Assembly (NCBI RefSeq): GCF_007970805.1
Contig: NZ_CP042433.1
Location: 1,054,001 to 1,118,000, forward strand
Length of the DNA: 64,000 nucleotides
Reading direction: 5' to 3'
DNA from: Flavisolibacter ginsenosidimutans
GTDB lineage: Bacteria; Bacteroidota; Bacteroidia; Chitinophagales; Chitinophagaceae
The position numbers were made by a program, and so were the translations under genes. Numbering within the stretch: position 1 is the first letter of the stretch; each line of letters starts with the position of its first letter. Below, piece by piece: positions 17,927 through 25,486 of this stretch. The notes under the pieces were generated by a model that worked only from the letters and a program-made list of their open reading frames with translations, was not told the DNA's origin and searched no databases.

Positions 17927-18307
17927 ATGCAAGGCGCAGAAGTTTTAGTTCCCATCACCATTTTTGCCGGCGGATTTGCCATGATCTTTGGCATTGTTTA
18001 CCTGAAAACGAGAGAGAATCTCGCCATGGTTGAAAAGGGAATGAACCCAAAACAACGCTACAACAGTCCCGCACCGTTTAAAAGTCTCAAACTTGGCTTG
18101 TTGCTTTTGGGTGCTGGCCTCGGATTGCTGACCGCTTATCTTATAGATACGAACGTATTGAGAAATGGCAACGACTCGTATCATTATCAGCACAACATCC
18201 CATTCCTTTATTTTTCGCTTATAGCCGTTGGCGGAGGTTTGGGTTTGATTGCCTCCTACTGGACCGAGAAAAAGGAGTACGACCGCAACCGTAACTTACC
18301 CGAATAA
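17927..18307 (+). CDS. DUF6249-like membrane protein
   Basis: A 126-residue inner-membrane protein with three hydrophobic segments: about 5-25 (VLVPITIFAGGFAMIFGIVY), 55-75 (KLGLLLLGAGLGLLTAYLI) and 90-110. Between the first two lies a short charged loop TRENLAMVEKGMNP, the hallmark of the DUF6249 family (x-R-x-x-x-x-x-x-E-K-G). Function is unknown; relatives often sit next to ECF sigma or anti-sigma genes, but none is present here. The start MQGAEVLVP at 17927 is chosen because the upstream 72 codons are not protein-like. Confidence 0.75.
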   Translation: MQGAEVLVPITIFAGGFAMIFGIVYLKTRENLAMVEKGMNPKQRYNSPAPFKSLKLGLLLLGAGLGLLTAYLIDTNVLRNGNDSYHYQHNIPFLYFSLIAVGGGLGLIASYWTEKKEYDRNRNLPE

Positions 18308-18321
18308 ACGAGTCATTAAAT

Positions 18322-18354
18322 AAAAAAGGCCAGACTGAAGTCTGGCCTTTTTTA
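18322..18354 (+). terminator. Terminator after the DUF6249 gene
   Basis: AAAAAAGGCCAGAC and GTCTGGCCTTTTTT pair around tetraloop TGAA; the T run follows. Confidence 0.93.
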
Positions 18355-18387
18355 TTTAGCTGGGATGAAAATTGCAGTGCGTGAACC

Positions 18388-19674
18388 ATGGAATCGAAGA
18401 CTTTTGATGTGGTTATTATTGGCGCCGGTGCCGCCGGTTTGATGGCTGCCCTTGAGATAGTTTTAACGGGTAAATCCGTGGCAGTAATTGAAGCAAAAGA
18501 AAAAGCCGGCGGACGAATTTTTACCTTTCACAACGACGATGGTTATCCGGTAGAGTTAGGCGCTGAGTTCGTACATGGAAACCTGCCAATCACAAAAGAA
18601 TTGTTGAAAAAAGCCGGTATAAAAATCACTCCTGTCCGCGGCAGCATTTGGCAGTATAAAGACGGACGATTGGCCGAGCAGGAAGATTTCATTGACGATT
18701 ATTCCGACCTGGAGAAAAAGTTTAAAGAACTGAGTCAGGACATTCCGGTTGCTGAATTTCTTTCAGCTCATTTAGCCGGTGCTAAGTACGAGGAATTGCG
18801 GTTTTCGTTGAAAAATTACGTGGAAGGATATTATGCTGCTGATCTAAACAGGGCAAGTACGTTTTCGTTGCGTAACGAGCTGGCAAAAAGCGACGACGAG
18901 CAATACCGCATCGAAGGCGGGTATCTGCAATTGGTGAATCATCTCGAACAACGGTGCAAAGAAAACGGTGTGCAATTCTATTTTTCGCAAGCTGTGTTGC
19001 AATTGCATTGGAAAAAGAGCAACGTTGAAGCCGTCACCGTACAAAATTCTGTTCGTGCAAAAAAGGCACTGATTACTGTTTCCGTTGGCGTTTTGCAAAA
19101 CGGAGGCATTGAATTCTTTCCCGCTTTGCCCGAAAAAAAATTAGCGGCGCAAAACCTGGGCTTTGGTCATGTGGTAAAAACTATTCTCAGCTTTGATGAC
19201 GCTTTTTGGAAGGATAAAGAGCTTACGGCTGGGAAAGATTTAACGGATCTTAATTTTCTCTTTTCCATGGAACAAATACCAACCTGGTGGACGCAACACC
19301 CAAAGAAGCAAGCTATTTTGGTTGGTTGGCTTGGCGGCCCAAGGGCTGATGTATTTGATACGGTTAATAAGGAGAATGTCATTCAAAAAGCGCTGTACTC
19401 GCTAAGTCAAATTTTCAACATTGACGTTCTTCAGCTTTCGCAGAAATTAAAAAGCGGGCAGATGCACAACTGGTCGGCTGACCTGCATTTTTGCGGCGCT
19501 TATTCTTATGAAGTTGTTAATGGCAAAGGCTTTATGCAGACAGTTTTGCAACCTGTTGACGGCACGGTCTATTTCGCTGGTGAAGGTCTTCATCACGGTC
19601 CTGAAATCGGGACCGTTGAGGCAGCCCTGAACTCTGGCCGAGAGGTAGCTTACCAGCTGATTGCCAATTTTTAA
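18388..19674 (+). CDS. Flavin monoamine oxidase-like FAD oxidoreductase
   Basis: A 428-residue cytoplasmic flavoprotein. The N-terminal Rossmann motif VVIIGAGAAGLMAALE and AGGRI further on bind FAD ADP. The C-terminal FAD motif is GTVYFAGEGLHHGPEIGTVEAALNSGREVA. A middle substrate domain lies at about 90-300. The family oxidises amines (MAO, spermine oxidase, putrescine oxidase); the substrate cannot be told here. There is no signal peptide. It stands alone, just after a terminator, and has no exact promoter box. Confidence 0.9.
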   Translation: MESKTFDVVIIGAGAAGLMAALEIVLTGKSVAVIEAKEKAGGRIFTFHNDDGYPVELGAEFVHGNLPITKELLKKAGIKITPVRGSIWQYKDGRLAEQEDFIDDYSDLEKKFKELSQDIPVAEFLSAHLAGAKYEELRFSLKNYVEGYYAADLNRASTFSLRNELAKSDDEQYRIEGGYLQLVNHLEQRCKENGVQFYFSQAVLQLHWKKSNVEAVTVQNSVRAKKALITVSVGVLQNGGIEFFPALPEKKLAAQNLGFGHVVKTILSFDDAFWKDKELTAGKDLTDLNFLFSMEQIPTWWTQHPKKQAILVGWLGGPRADVFDTVNKENVIQKALYSLSQIFNIDVLQLSQKLKSGQMHNWSADLHFCGAYSYEVVNGKGFMQTVLQPVDGTVYFAGEGLHHGPEIGTVEAALNSGREVAYQLIANF

Positions 19675-19742
19675 GAACGTTCCGTTTGCAATACCGTGTC
19701 GGGCTGGTATGATTTTTCTGCGGTTTTAAAAAACGATTTATT

Positions 19743-19928
19743 ATGAAACACAGCAGAGACAATAGCACGGGTCAGAACAAAACGGTGCCCAATACGCACA
19801 GGCCGCAGCCGCAGAATAAAGATGATATTGACAGCCGCAGCAACGAAGAGTGGGATACCAAAGGAGACGACGTAACCCACAACCGGAAAGAAAAGCAAAG
19901 CGACCGGAAGAACGTGAAGAACGATTAA
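19743..19928 (+). CDS. Small hydrophilic protein, function unknown
   Basis: A 61-residue, very polar protein rich in Asn, Asp, Lys, Arg and Gln with no hydrophobic core (starts MKHSRDNSTGQNKTVPN, ends KEKQSDRKNVKND). It is probably disordered. It is supported by an ATG 68 bases after the amine oxidase, no overlap with other genes, and a terminator two bases after its stop. I do not recognise a family. Confidence 0.55.
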   Translation: MKHSRDNSTGQNKTVPNTHRPQPQNKDDIDSRSNEEWDTKGDDVTHNRKEKQSDRKNVKND

Positions 19929-19930
19929 GC

Positions 19931-19960
19931 AAAAGCCCCGCATTGAGCGGGGCTTTGTTT
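19931..19960 (+). terminator. Terminator after the small hydrophilic gene
   Basis: AAAGCCCCGC and GCGGGGCTTT form a 10-bp stem with loop ATTGA, then GTTTT. The convergent 19977 gene ends 16 bases on, so it may serve both. Confidence 0.85.
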
Positions 19961-19976
19961 TGCGATAACTTCTTTC

Positions 19977-20330
19977 TTACTGTTTCTTCCCTTGCTTGTT
20001 GGCTTTATAACGCATATCCAAGGTTCCGTCTTTTTTAGTTGGGCCTGTTGTAGTTGTTGTTGAAGTGGTTGTGGTTTTAGACTTTTCTTTGTTGTCTTTG
20101 TAGCGCATGTCCGGCGTGCCGTCTTTTTTTGTTTTGGCCGTGGTAGTTGTAGCAGTCGTAGCTGTCGTCTTTGTTGTCGTTGTCGCTGCCTTTGGTAGAG
20201 CGGCGGTTTTCGCAGGCATCGTTTGCGTTTTTGCTTTAGTCGTCTCAACTTTTGTTTTAGTGGTTACTTGGGCTTGGGATGCGAGACCAAAAGCAAAAAT
20301 GGCCATGAAGGCAAACAGGAATTTTTTCAT
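19977..20330 (-). CDS. Exported Thr/Lys-rich protein with a duplicated DMRYK motif
   Basis: A 117-residue exported protein, signal MKKFLFAFMAIFAFGLASQAQ. The mature protein is a Thr/Lys/Ala-rich tail carrying two copies of a short motif, KKDGTPDMRYKDNK (about 68-81) and KKDGTLDMRYKANK (about 99-112), joined by a poly-Thr stretch. The motif is familiar from small exported proteins of Chitinophagaceae, but its function is unknown. Low complexity makes homology hard to judge. It is a single-gene unit. Confidence 0.7.
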   Translation of the reverse strand: MKKFLFAFMAIFAFGLASQAQVTTKTKVETTKAKTQTMPAKTAALPKAATTTTKTTATTATTTTAKTKKDGTPDMRYKDNKEKSKTTTTSTTTTTGPTKKDGTLDMRYKANKQGKKQ

Positions 20331-20619
20331 GTTGTAAAAGTTTAAGTAAGGAAACTATTTCATTTTTCTGAAAGATGCAAGGCCTATCGCCAAGCTCTTG
20401 TTTCTTGTCGGTTAAAGCTACCTTTCTTCCATTTATTGACTGCCTGCAGTCGTTTTTAGCTTCTAACGACTTCAAGATTCTTATCGGAACAAGACCGTTA
20501 CAATGAACTCGCACGACAGAAAATCAGTGAGTCCGCAATTTATAAACGGCAAGCCTAAAAATTTTTTAAAACAGTTTTGGCGCGTTTTATTGCAAGCCCT
20601 ATTTTTGCTGCCCGCAAAT
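20331..20619. other. Spacer with no recognised feature
   Basis: 289 bases between the exported-protein gene and tRNA-Arg. It presumably holds the promoters of both, but no exact TAnnTTTG is seen and no protein-like frame is present. Confidence 0.5.
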
Positions 20620-20693
20620 GGCTCCGTAGCTCAACTGAATAGAGCATCTGACTACGGATCAGAAGGTTTCAGGTTTGAATCCTGACGGAGTCA
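20620..20693 (+). tRNA. tRNA-Arg (anticodon ACG)
   Basis: A 74-base cloverleaf. Acceptor GGCTCCG pairs with CGGAGTC (one G-T pair), D arm GCTC/GAGC, anticodon stem TCTGA/TCAGA with loop CTACGGA (anticodon ACG), variable loop AGGTT, T arm TCAGG/CCTGA with loop TTTGAAT, discriminator A. The CCA end is not encoded. ACG becomes ICG through TadA and reads CGU, CGC and CGA. Confidence 0.97.
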
Positions 20694-20694
20694 C

Positions 20695-20723
20695 AAAAGT
20701 CCCATCAACCGATGGGACTTTTT
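20695..20723 (+). terminator. Terminator after tRNA-Arg
   Basis: AAAAGTCCCATC and GATGGGACTTTT form a 12-bp perfect stem with loop AACC, one base after the tRNA. Confidence 0.93.
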
Positions 20724-20993
20724 AATGACGGGCAAAAGGCAAATGATTTTCTCGATTCTTCGCCTTCGACAATGCGCCGTCAAACAGCGTAAGGTATCTT
20801 CTTTTACAACGCCTGCTTTCAAATAAACCTCGCAGCATTGATTGAAAGCAAGGCAATTCACAAAAATTTTAGTCAGCATTTCAGTAAAGAAAAAGAAAAG
20901 AAAAAACTTGTTCTTTTAACACGCTAAATGATTTTATCTGTTTATTTTACAGCAGTAATCAATCCTAAAACAACCTCAAAACCTAATACAACT

Positions 20994-21095
20994 ATGAATT
21001 GGAGAGATGTGCTGGCCGTGTTGCTGGGTATAAAGAAGCCGAAACCGGTTTTAATTCCCATTCCCAAAAACAACAAACCGTCCGCAAAAAAATAA
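20994..21095 (+). CDS. Probable 33-residue small protein
   Basis: ATG at 20994 to TAA at 21093 encodes 33 residues: a short hydrophobic N-terminus (MNWRDVLAVLLGI) and then a Lys/Pro-rich tail (KKPKPVLIPIPKNNKPSAKK). Support: an A-rich leader typical of Bacteroidota just before the ATG, and a strong terminator 21 bases after the stop that lies upstream of the next gene and so must belong to something before it. It is one base-frame away from, and overlaps, the open upstream extension of the acylase gene. I know no family for it. Confidence 0.5.
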   Translation: MNWRDVLAVLLGIKKPKPVLIPIPKNNKPSAKK

Positions 21096-21116
21096 ATAGT
21101 TTAATTGTATCTGTAC

Positions 21117-21150
21117 GACCCCGCCTTGATGCGGGGTTTTCTTTTTTTAT
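21117..21150 (+). terminator. Terminator between the small gene and the acylase gene
   Basis: GACCCCGC and GCGGGGTTTT pair around CTTGAT, followed by CTTTTTTT. Its place 5' of the acylase gene shows that a separate short transcript ends here. Confidence 0.88.
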
Positions 21151-21172
21151 CTTCACCCCTTTCAACAACGCT

Positions 21173-23365
21173 ATGAAAAAGTTTCTTTTCATTCTCTTTT
21201 TGCCACTTGCTGCTTTTGCGCAAAATTTTACACCGCAGGAAATTTCCCGCTGGGAAACACAGGCGAAACAGGTAACAATAGTTGAAGACAATTGGGGCGT
21301 TCCGCACATTTATGGAAAGAAAGATGCCGATGCGGTTTTTGGTTTACTGTACGTGCAATGCTGCCAAAACTTTGCGCGGGTAGAACGGAATTATTTGGAG
21401 ATCATGGGCCGCCTTTCCGAAGTGGAAGGCGGGCAACATTTATACGAAGACTTGCAAATGCGCCTGATTTACGACAGCACGGCAGCGAAGAAAGATTACA
21501 CAAACAGTCCGCAATGGTTTAAAGCACTGTTGAACGCTTTTGCCGACGGTGTAAATTATTATTTGTACAAACATCCCGAAACAAAACCGCTGGTGCTGAA
21601 AAGATTTGAGCCTTGGTTTCCGCTTATGTACACCGACGGCAGCATTGCTCCTACGCAAACCGGCGGCCTGACCGTAAAAGATTTAAAAAATTTTTACGAG
21701 GGAAAGGACGAAGCGATATCGTTTGTAAGACCCGAACTTTCCATCAACAATTTCAATCCTAACGGTTCGAACGGATTTGCCATTGCACCATCACGAACGG
21801 CATCGGGTAATGCTATTCTTTACATCAACCCACACGTAACGTTTTATTTCAGAACCGAAGCACACATGGTTAGCGAAGAAGGATTGAACGCTTACGGGGC
21901 TGTAACCTGGGGACAGTTTTTCGTTTATCAAGGGTTCAATGAACACTGCGGCTGGATGCACACATCGAGTTATGCAGATGTAGCAGATGTGTATGAAGAA
22001 GCAGTTGGCGACACGTCTATCAATGGACACCAAACATATTTGTATATGATTGGGAGTTCGAAAATTAGAGCTGTCAAGGAAAAAAAGGTTTTCATCAGCT
22101 ATAAACAAAATGGCCTGATGGTGCAAAAAATATTCACAGCTTATGAAACGGTTCATGGACCGGTCATGGGAAAGCGAGATGGTAAATGGCTTGCGTTAAA
22201 AGAAAATAACCGCTCTCTTTCTGCGCTGATGCAATCCTGGCTGCGCACAAAAGCAAAAGGCTTTAACGACTTTAAAAAAATCATGGAGATGCGCAGCAAC
22301 AATTCAAACAACACTGTGTTTGCCGATGACAAAGGAAACATTGCTTACTGGCACGGCAACTTCATGCCCAGGCGCAATCCGAAATACGATTGGTCGTTGC
22401 CAGTTGACGGAAGCTCTTCCGAAACAGATTGGAAAGGCATTCATCCGCTTGATGAAATCATTCATCTATACAATCCGGAAAGCGGTTGGATTCAAAACTG
22501 TAACTCCACTCCTTTTACGTCGTCAGGCGAAAGCAGCCCGCGAAAAGAAGATTATCCGACCTACATGGCGCCCGAAGGACAAAACGGCCGCGCCGTAAAT
22601 GCAGCACGACTTCTTTCAAAAGCAAAGAATGTAACGCTTGATTCCATTATAAAAATTGGTTACAACACTTACCTCTCTGCTTTTGATATTTTGTTGCCGC
22701 CGCTCTTTAAAGGTTACGATGAACTCTCCACCAACGATGCTTTGAAAAAAGAACTTGAACAACCAATCAGTCGGTTGAAAGAATGGGATAAGGCCGCATC
22801 CGCTTCTTCCGTAGCCACAACGCTTGCCATTGAATGGGCAACGAAACTGGCGACAAAAATTCCGGCGGCAAAAACTACTGAAGCTGCGACAAATGCCATT
22901 GGCAATTTTCAACGCATGGCGGAAACGATATCGGCAAATGAAAAACTCTCACTGCTTGCCGAAACACGCAAAGACCTGGAAAAATTATACGGAAAATGGA
23001 ACGTTCCCTGGGGCGATGTCAATCGTTATCAACGTACAGCCATCAATGTTTTTGATGACAATGCGCCAAGCCTTCCCGTTGGCCTTGGGCCCGGTACCTG
23101 GGGCTCGCTTCCTTCGTTTGCTTCGCGGCGCTTCGATACAAAAAACCGTTACGGTTATTCGGGCAACAGTTTTATTGCCGCCGTTGAATTTGGAAAAAAA
23201 CTCAAAGCAAAAACCATCGTCACCGGCGGCGAATCCTTCGATCCTTCGTCAAAACATTTTACCGACCAGGCGCAAGGCTACATCGAAGGAAAGTTTAAAG
23301 ACGTAAATTTTTACAAAGCCGATGTGCTAAAGAAAGCCGAACGCACCTATCACCCCGGCGAATAA
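21173..23365 (+). CDS. Penicillin acylase family (Ntn) hydrolase
   Basis: A 730-residue exported precursor, signal MKKFLFILFLPLAAFAQ, start at 21173 (open frame upstream has no signal peptide). It belongs to the penicillin G/AHL acylase Ntn-hydrolases, which cut themselves into alpha and beta chains. The alpha part has VTIVEDNWGVPHIYGKKDADAVFGLLYVQ. The nucleophile is Ser199 in NPNGSNGFAIAPSRT, preceded by Gly at the cleavage site; INPHV and the downstream Asn region match the active-site pocket. Relatives hydrolyse amide bonds in acyl-homoserine lactones, penicillins or other N-acyl compounds; the substrate is unknown. Functional residues look intact. Confidence 0.9.
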   Translation: MKKFLFILFLPLAAFAQNFTPQEISRWETQAKQVTIVEDNWGVPHIYGKKDADAVFGLLYVQCCQNFARVERNYLEIMGRLSEVEGGQHLYEDLQMRLIYDSTAAKKDYTNSPQWFKALLNAFADGVNYYLYKHPETKPLVLKRFEPWFPLMYTDGSIAPTQTGGLTVKDLKNFYEGKDEAISFVRPELSINNFNPNGSNGFAIAPSRTASGNAILYINPHVTFYFRTEAHMVSEEGLNAYGAVTWGQFFVYQGFNEHCGWMHTSSYADVADVYEEAVGDTSINGHQTYLYMIGSSKIRAVKEKKVFISYKQNGLMVQKIFTAYETVHGPVMGKRDGKWLALKENNRSLSALMQSWLRTKAKGFNDFKKIMEMRSNNSNNTVFADDKGNIAYWHGNFMPRRNPKYDWSLPVDGSSSETDWKGIHPLDEIIHLYNPESGWIQNCNSTPFTSSGESSPRKEDYPTYMAPEGQNGRAVNAARLLSKAKNVTLDSIIKIGYNTYLSAFDILLPPLFKGYDELSTNDALKKELEQPISRLKEWDKAASASSVATTLAIEWATKLATKIPAAKTTEAATNAIGNFQRMAETISANEKLSLLAETRKDLEKLYGKWNVPWGDVNRYQRTAINVFDDNAPSLPVGLGPGTWGSLPSFASRRFDTKNRYGYSGNSFIAAVEFGKKLKAKTIVTGGESFDPSSKHFTDQAQGYIEGKFKDVNFYKADVLKKAERTYHPGE

Positions 23366-23441
23366 GGCGCTACGCAATTGTTTACAACTTTTTCCCCGTA
23401 AGAATTGGGAAAATTCCCTTTTCTACCACTCCATTTTCAGT

Positions 23442-23449
23442 TAGGTTTG
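23442..23449 (+). promoter_or_regulatory. -7 promoter box TAGGTTTG for the SDR gene
   Basis: Exact TAnnTTTG 15 bases before the ATG at 23465; it lies inside the longer open frame from 23405 and so supports the internal start. Confidence 0.7.
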
Positions 23450-23464
23450 CGCACTGTATTTTCT

Positions 23465-24274
23465 ATGAATGATTTTTATAAAGACAAAGTAGTTGTGGTC
23501 ACCGGCGGAACCGATGGCATCGGCAAAGCACTCGTCGAAAAGTTGCTGATGCTGGGTGCAAAAGTCTCCACCTGTGCCCGTCACCACGATAAACTATACC
23601 GTCTCCAATCCGAATTTCCTTCCTATCCGCTGCATACGTTTTTAGCAGATGTGAGCATCGAAAACGATTGCCGGAATTTCATCGAGTCAACCATTAAAGT
23701 ATTTGGCGGCATTGATGTTTTAATCAACAATGCCGGTGTTTCGATGCGGGCCTTGTTGAAGGACACGAATGCTGATGTGATAAGAAGAGTCATGGACATA
23801 AACTTTTTCGGATCGGTGTATTGCACCCGTTTTGCATTGAATTCTATCATTGAAAGAAAAGGCTCTATCGTGGGTGTTTCCTCTATCGCCGGCTACCGCG
23901 GACTTCCGGGCCGCAGCGGTTATTCGGCCTCCAAGTTTGCCTTGCAAGGTTGGCTCGAAGCCATTCGCACGGAATTGCTTGACGACGGCGTGCATGTAAT
24001 GTGGGTTTGTCCGGGCTACACAGCGTCCAACATTCGGAATGCGGCTTTAACCGAGAACGGCGCGGCGCAAGGCGCCAGCCCGTTTGATGAAGGAAAATTG
24101 ATGCCGGCAGAAGAAGTAGCCGAACGTGTACTAAACGCAATTCGAAAACGAAAACGAACGCTAGTGATCACGTTCACCGGCAAGCAAACCGTTTTTATGA
24201 ACAAGTTCTTTCCTGGCCTGTCGGATAAACTGGTAAAAAACTTTTTCTTCAAAGATGGAAAGCTAATCAAGTGA
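23465..24274 (+). CDS. Short-chain dehydrogenase/reductase (SDR)
   Basis: A 269-residue cytoplasmic classical SDR. NAD(P) loop is TGGTDGIG (about 15-22), followed by NNAG, the catalytic Ser in VGVSSIAG, and YSASK with catalytic Tyr and Lys. A GxG variant loop TGGTDGIGKALVEKL is normal. Specificity for NADP is suggested by CARHHDKL after the second strand (Arg). The substrate is unknown. The C-terminal tail (FTGKQTVFMNKFFPGLSDKLVKNFFFKDGKL) resembles the membrane-associated SDRs of the DHRS7-like group. It runs on the same strand as the next gene, 56 bases upstream of it. Confidence 0.9.
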   Translation: MNDFYKDKVVVVTGGTDGIGKALVEKLLMLGAKVSTCARHHDKLYRLQSEFPSYPLHTFLADVSIENDCRNFIESTIKVFGGIDVLINNAGVSMRALLKDTNADVIRRVMDINFFGSVYCTRFALNSIIERKGSIVGVSSIAGYRGLPGRSGYSASKFALQGWLEAIRTELLDDGVHVMWVCPGYTASNIRNAALTENGAAQGASPFDEGKLMPAEEVAERVLNAIRKRKRTLVITFTGKQTVFMNKFFPGLSDKLVKNFFFKDGKLIK

Positions 24275-24330
24275 AATTTTTCTGAAAGCGATTCGTTACT
24301 CATTAAACCAACTTTATTTCCCGACTGCAC

Positions 24331-25158
24331 ATGCCACTGGTTACCCTTACATCGGACATTGGCGAGCAAGATTATCTTGCCGGTGCAGTTAAAGGGCGGC
24401 TCTTGCGCATCAACCCCGAGTTTCAAATCATTGACATCACACACAAACTTTCGCCCTTCAATTACCCGCAAACCTCTTACGTCTGCCGAAACGCTATTAA
24501 AAATTTTCCCGAGTTTACGTACCACATTATACTGGTGAATTTGTTCGAGTCAAAACCCGAACAACTCCTTTTTGCTTTTTACAAAGACCAGTACATCATT
24601 TGCGCCGACAACGGTTTGCTCAGCATGATCATCGAAGAAAAACCAGAAATGGTATTGGGCGTGCCGCTCGAAAAATCGGCCATTAAAAACACGCTGTATT
24701 GCATTGACGTTGCGGCCAAAGCCATCACGCAACTAACCAACGGCGAACCGGTGCAAAACATCGGCATCCCCGATCCTCCTTATCTTGAGAAACATCCGCT
24801 GCGCCCCACGCTTGGCGAAGATTGGATGGAAGGCCAGATCATTTTTATTGATGCCTTTGAGAACGTCATCGTCAACATTACACAAGACCAGTTTGAACGG
24901 CAGCGTCGCGGCCGTCGTTTTAAAATTGTTTTTCGCCGCGACGAAATCATTGAACGCATCAGCGGCTCTTATGCCGACGTAGCCCACGGCGAAATGCTGG
25001 TGCTTTTCAACAGCGCTGGCTACATGGAAATAGCAGTGAACAAAGGCAACGCTGCGGGGTTATTTGGTTTAAAAGGCTACAGCGAAAGCAATCAATCCGT
25101 ACCGCAGGCCGTGCAAACGCGGTTGTTTTACCAAACGGTAAAAGTATTCTTTGAATAA
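24331..25158 (+). CDS. SAM hydroxide adenosyltransferase (DUF62)
   Basis: A 275-residue cytoplasmic enzyme of the SAM hydroxide adenosyltransferase/fluorinase superfamily, which splits S-adenosylmethionine with water to adenosine and methionine. Features: N-terminal LTSDIGEQDYLAGAVKG with the key Asp, INPEFQIIDITHKLSPFN, YIICADNGLLS, and the C-terminal domain starting GQIIFIDAFENVIVNI. The fluorinase-specific loop is absent. The D-H-N water-activating triad is consistent but cannot be proven from sequence reading. Possibly cotranscribed with the SDR gene. Confidence 0.88.
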   Translation: MPLVTLTSDIGEQDYLAGAVKGRLLRINPEFQIIDITHKLSPFNYPQTSYVCRNAIKNFPEFTYHIILVNLFESKPEQLLFAFYKDQYIICADNGLLSMIIEEKPEMVLGVPLEKSAIKNTLYCIDVAAKAITQLTNGEPVQNIGIPDPPYLEKHPLRPTLGEDWMEGQIIFIDAFENVIVNITQDQFERQRRGRRFKIVFRRDEIIERISGSYADVAHGEMLVLFNSAGYMEIAVNKGNAAGLFGLKGYSESNQSVPQAVQTRLFYQTVKVFFE

Positions 25159-25225
25159 GGGTTGACGCTGAAATGCGTTTCTCCTAAAATTTTTTAGCCA
25201 GCTTTCATAATTCTATTCAGTGCCT

Positions 25226-25266
25226 GTTGCGTCGCACACTTGGGCGTTCAGAACGTGATTGAACAA
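25226..25266 (+). repeat. Dispersed repeat, copy C
   Basis: Starts GTTGCGTCGCACACTTGGGC and continues GTTCAGAACGTGATTGAAC. It aligns with copies A (5344) and B (17665). After copy C the words AACTTGCCAAAGGA (25299-25312) recur, as in GTTTGCCAAAGGA beside copy B, so the element may be over 80 bases. Confidence 0.65.
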
Positions 25267-25347
25267 AGTACAGACGAATGCGATGCCTTATCATTCTTAA
25301 CTTGCCAAAGGAGCCGTAAAGAATTTTTTGCAAACCAGGCCAACTTC

Positions 25348-25380
25348 AAACATCAAACCTCGAACATCGAACGTCAAACC
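25348..25380 (+). repeat. Short-period CAAAC/CGAAC tract
   Basis: A degenerate tract of AACATCAAACCTCGAACATC and CGAACGTCAAACC units of 7-10 bases. Similar tracts with different units occur in other spacers of the window. Confidence 0.45.
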
Positions 25381-25435
25381 ACGAAACCGCTTTAACATTC
25401 TCTCATGCTTTTCCCCTTTAATTTAGCCGCTTCCC

Positions 25436-25443
25436 TATTTTTG
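25436..25443 (+). promoter_or_regulatory. -7 promoter box TATTTTTG for the DUF2723 gene
   Basis: Exact TAnnTTTG; 43 bases separate it from the ATG at 25487. Confidence 0.7.
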
Positions 25444-25486
25444 CACGTCCGCTAAAAAGTGGAATCATAAAAGAACAACCACCGTT

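Larger units (their letters stand above)
25159..25486. other. 328-base spacer with repeats and a promoter
   Basis: The spacer before the DUF2723 gene contains dispersed-repeat copy C (25226-25266), a short-period CAAAC/CGAAC tract (25348-25380), and an exact -7 box (25436-25443). No gene is seen. Confidence 0.6.
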
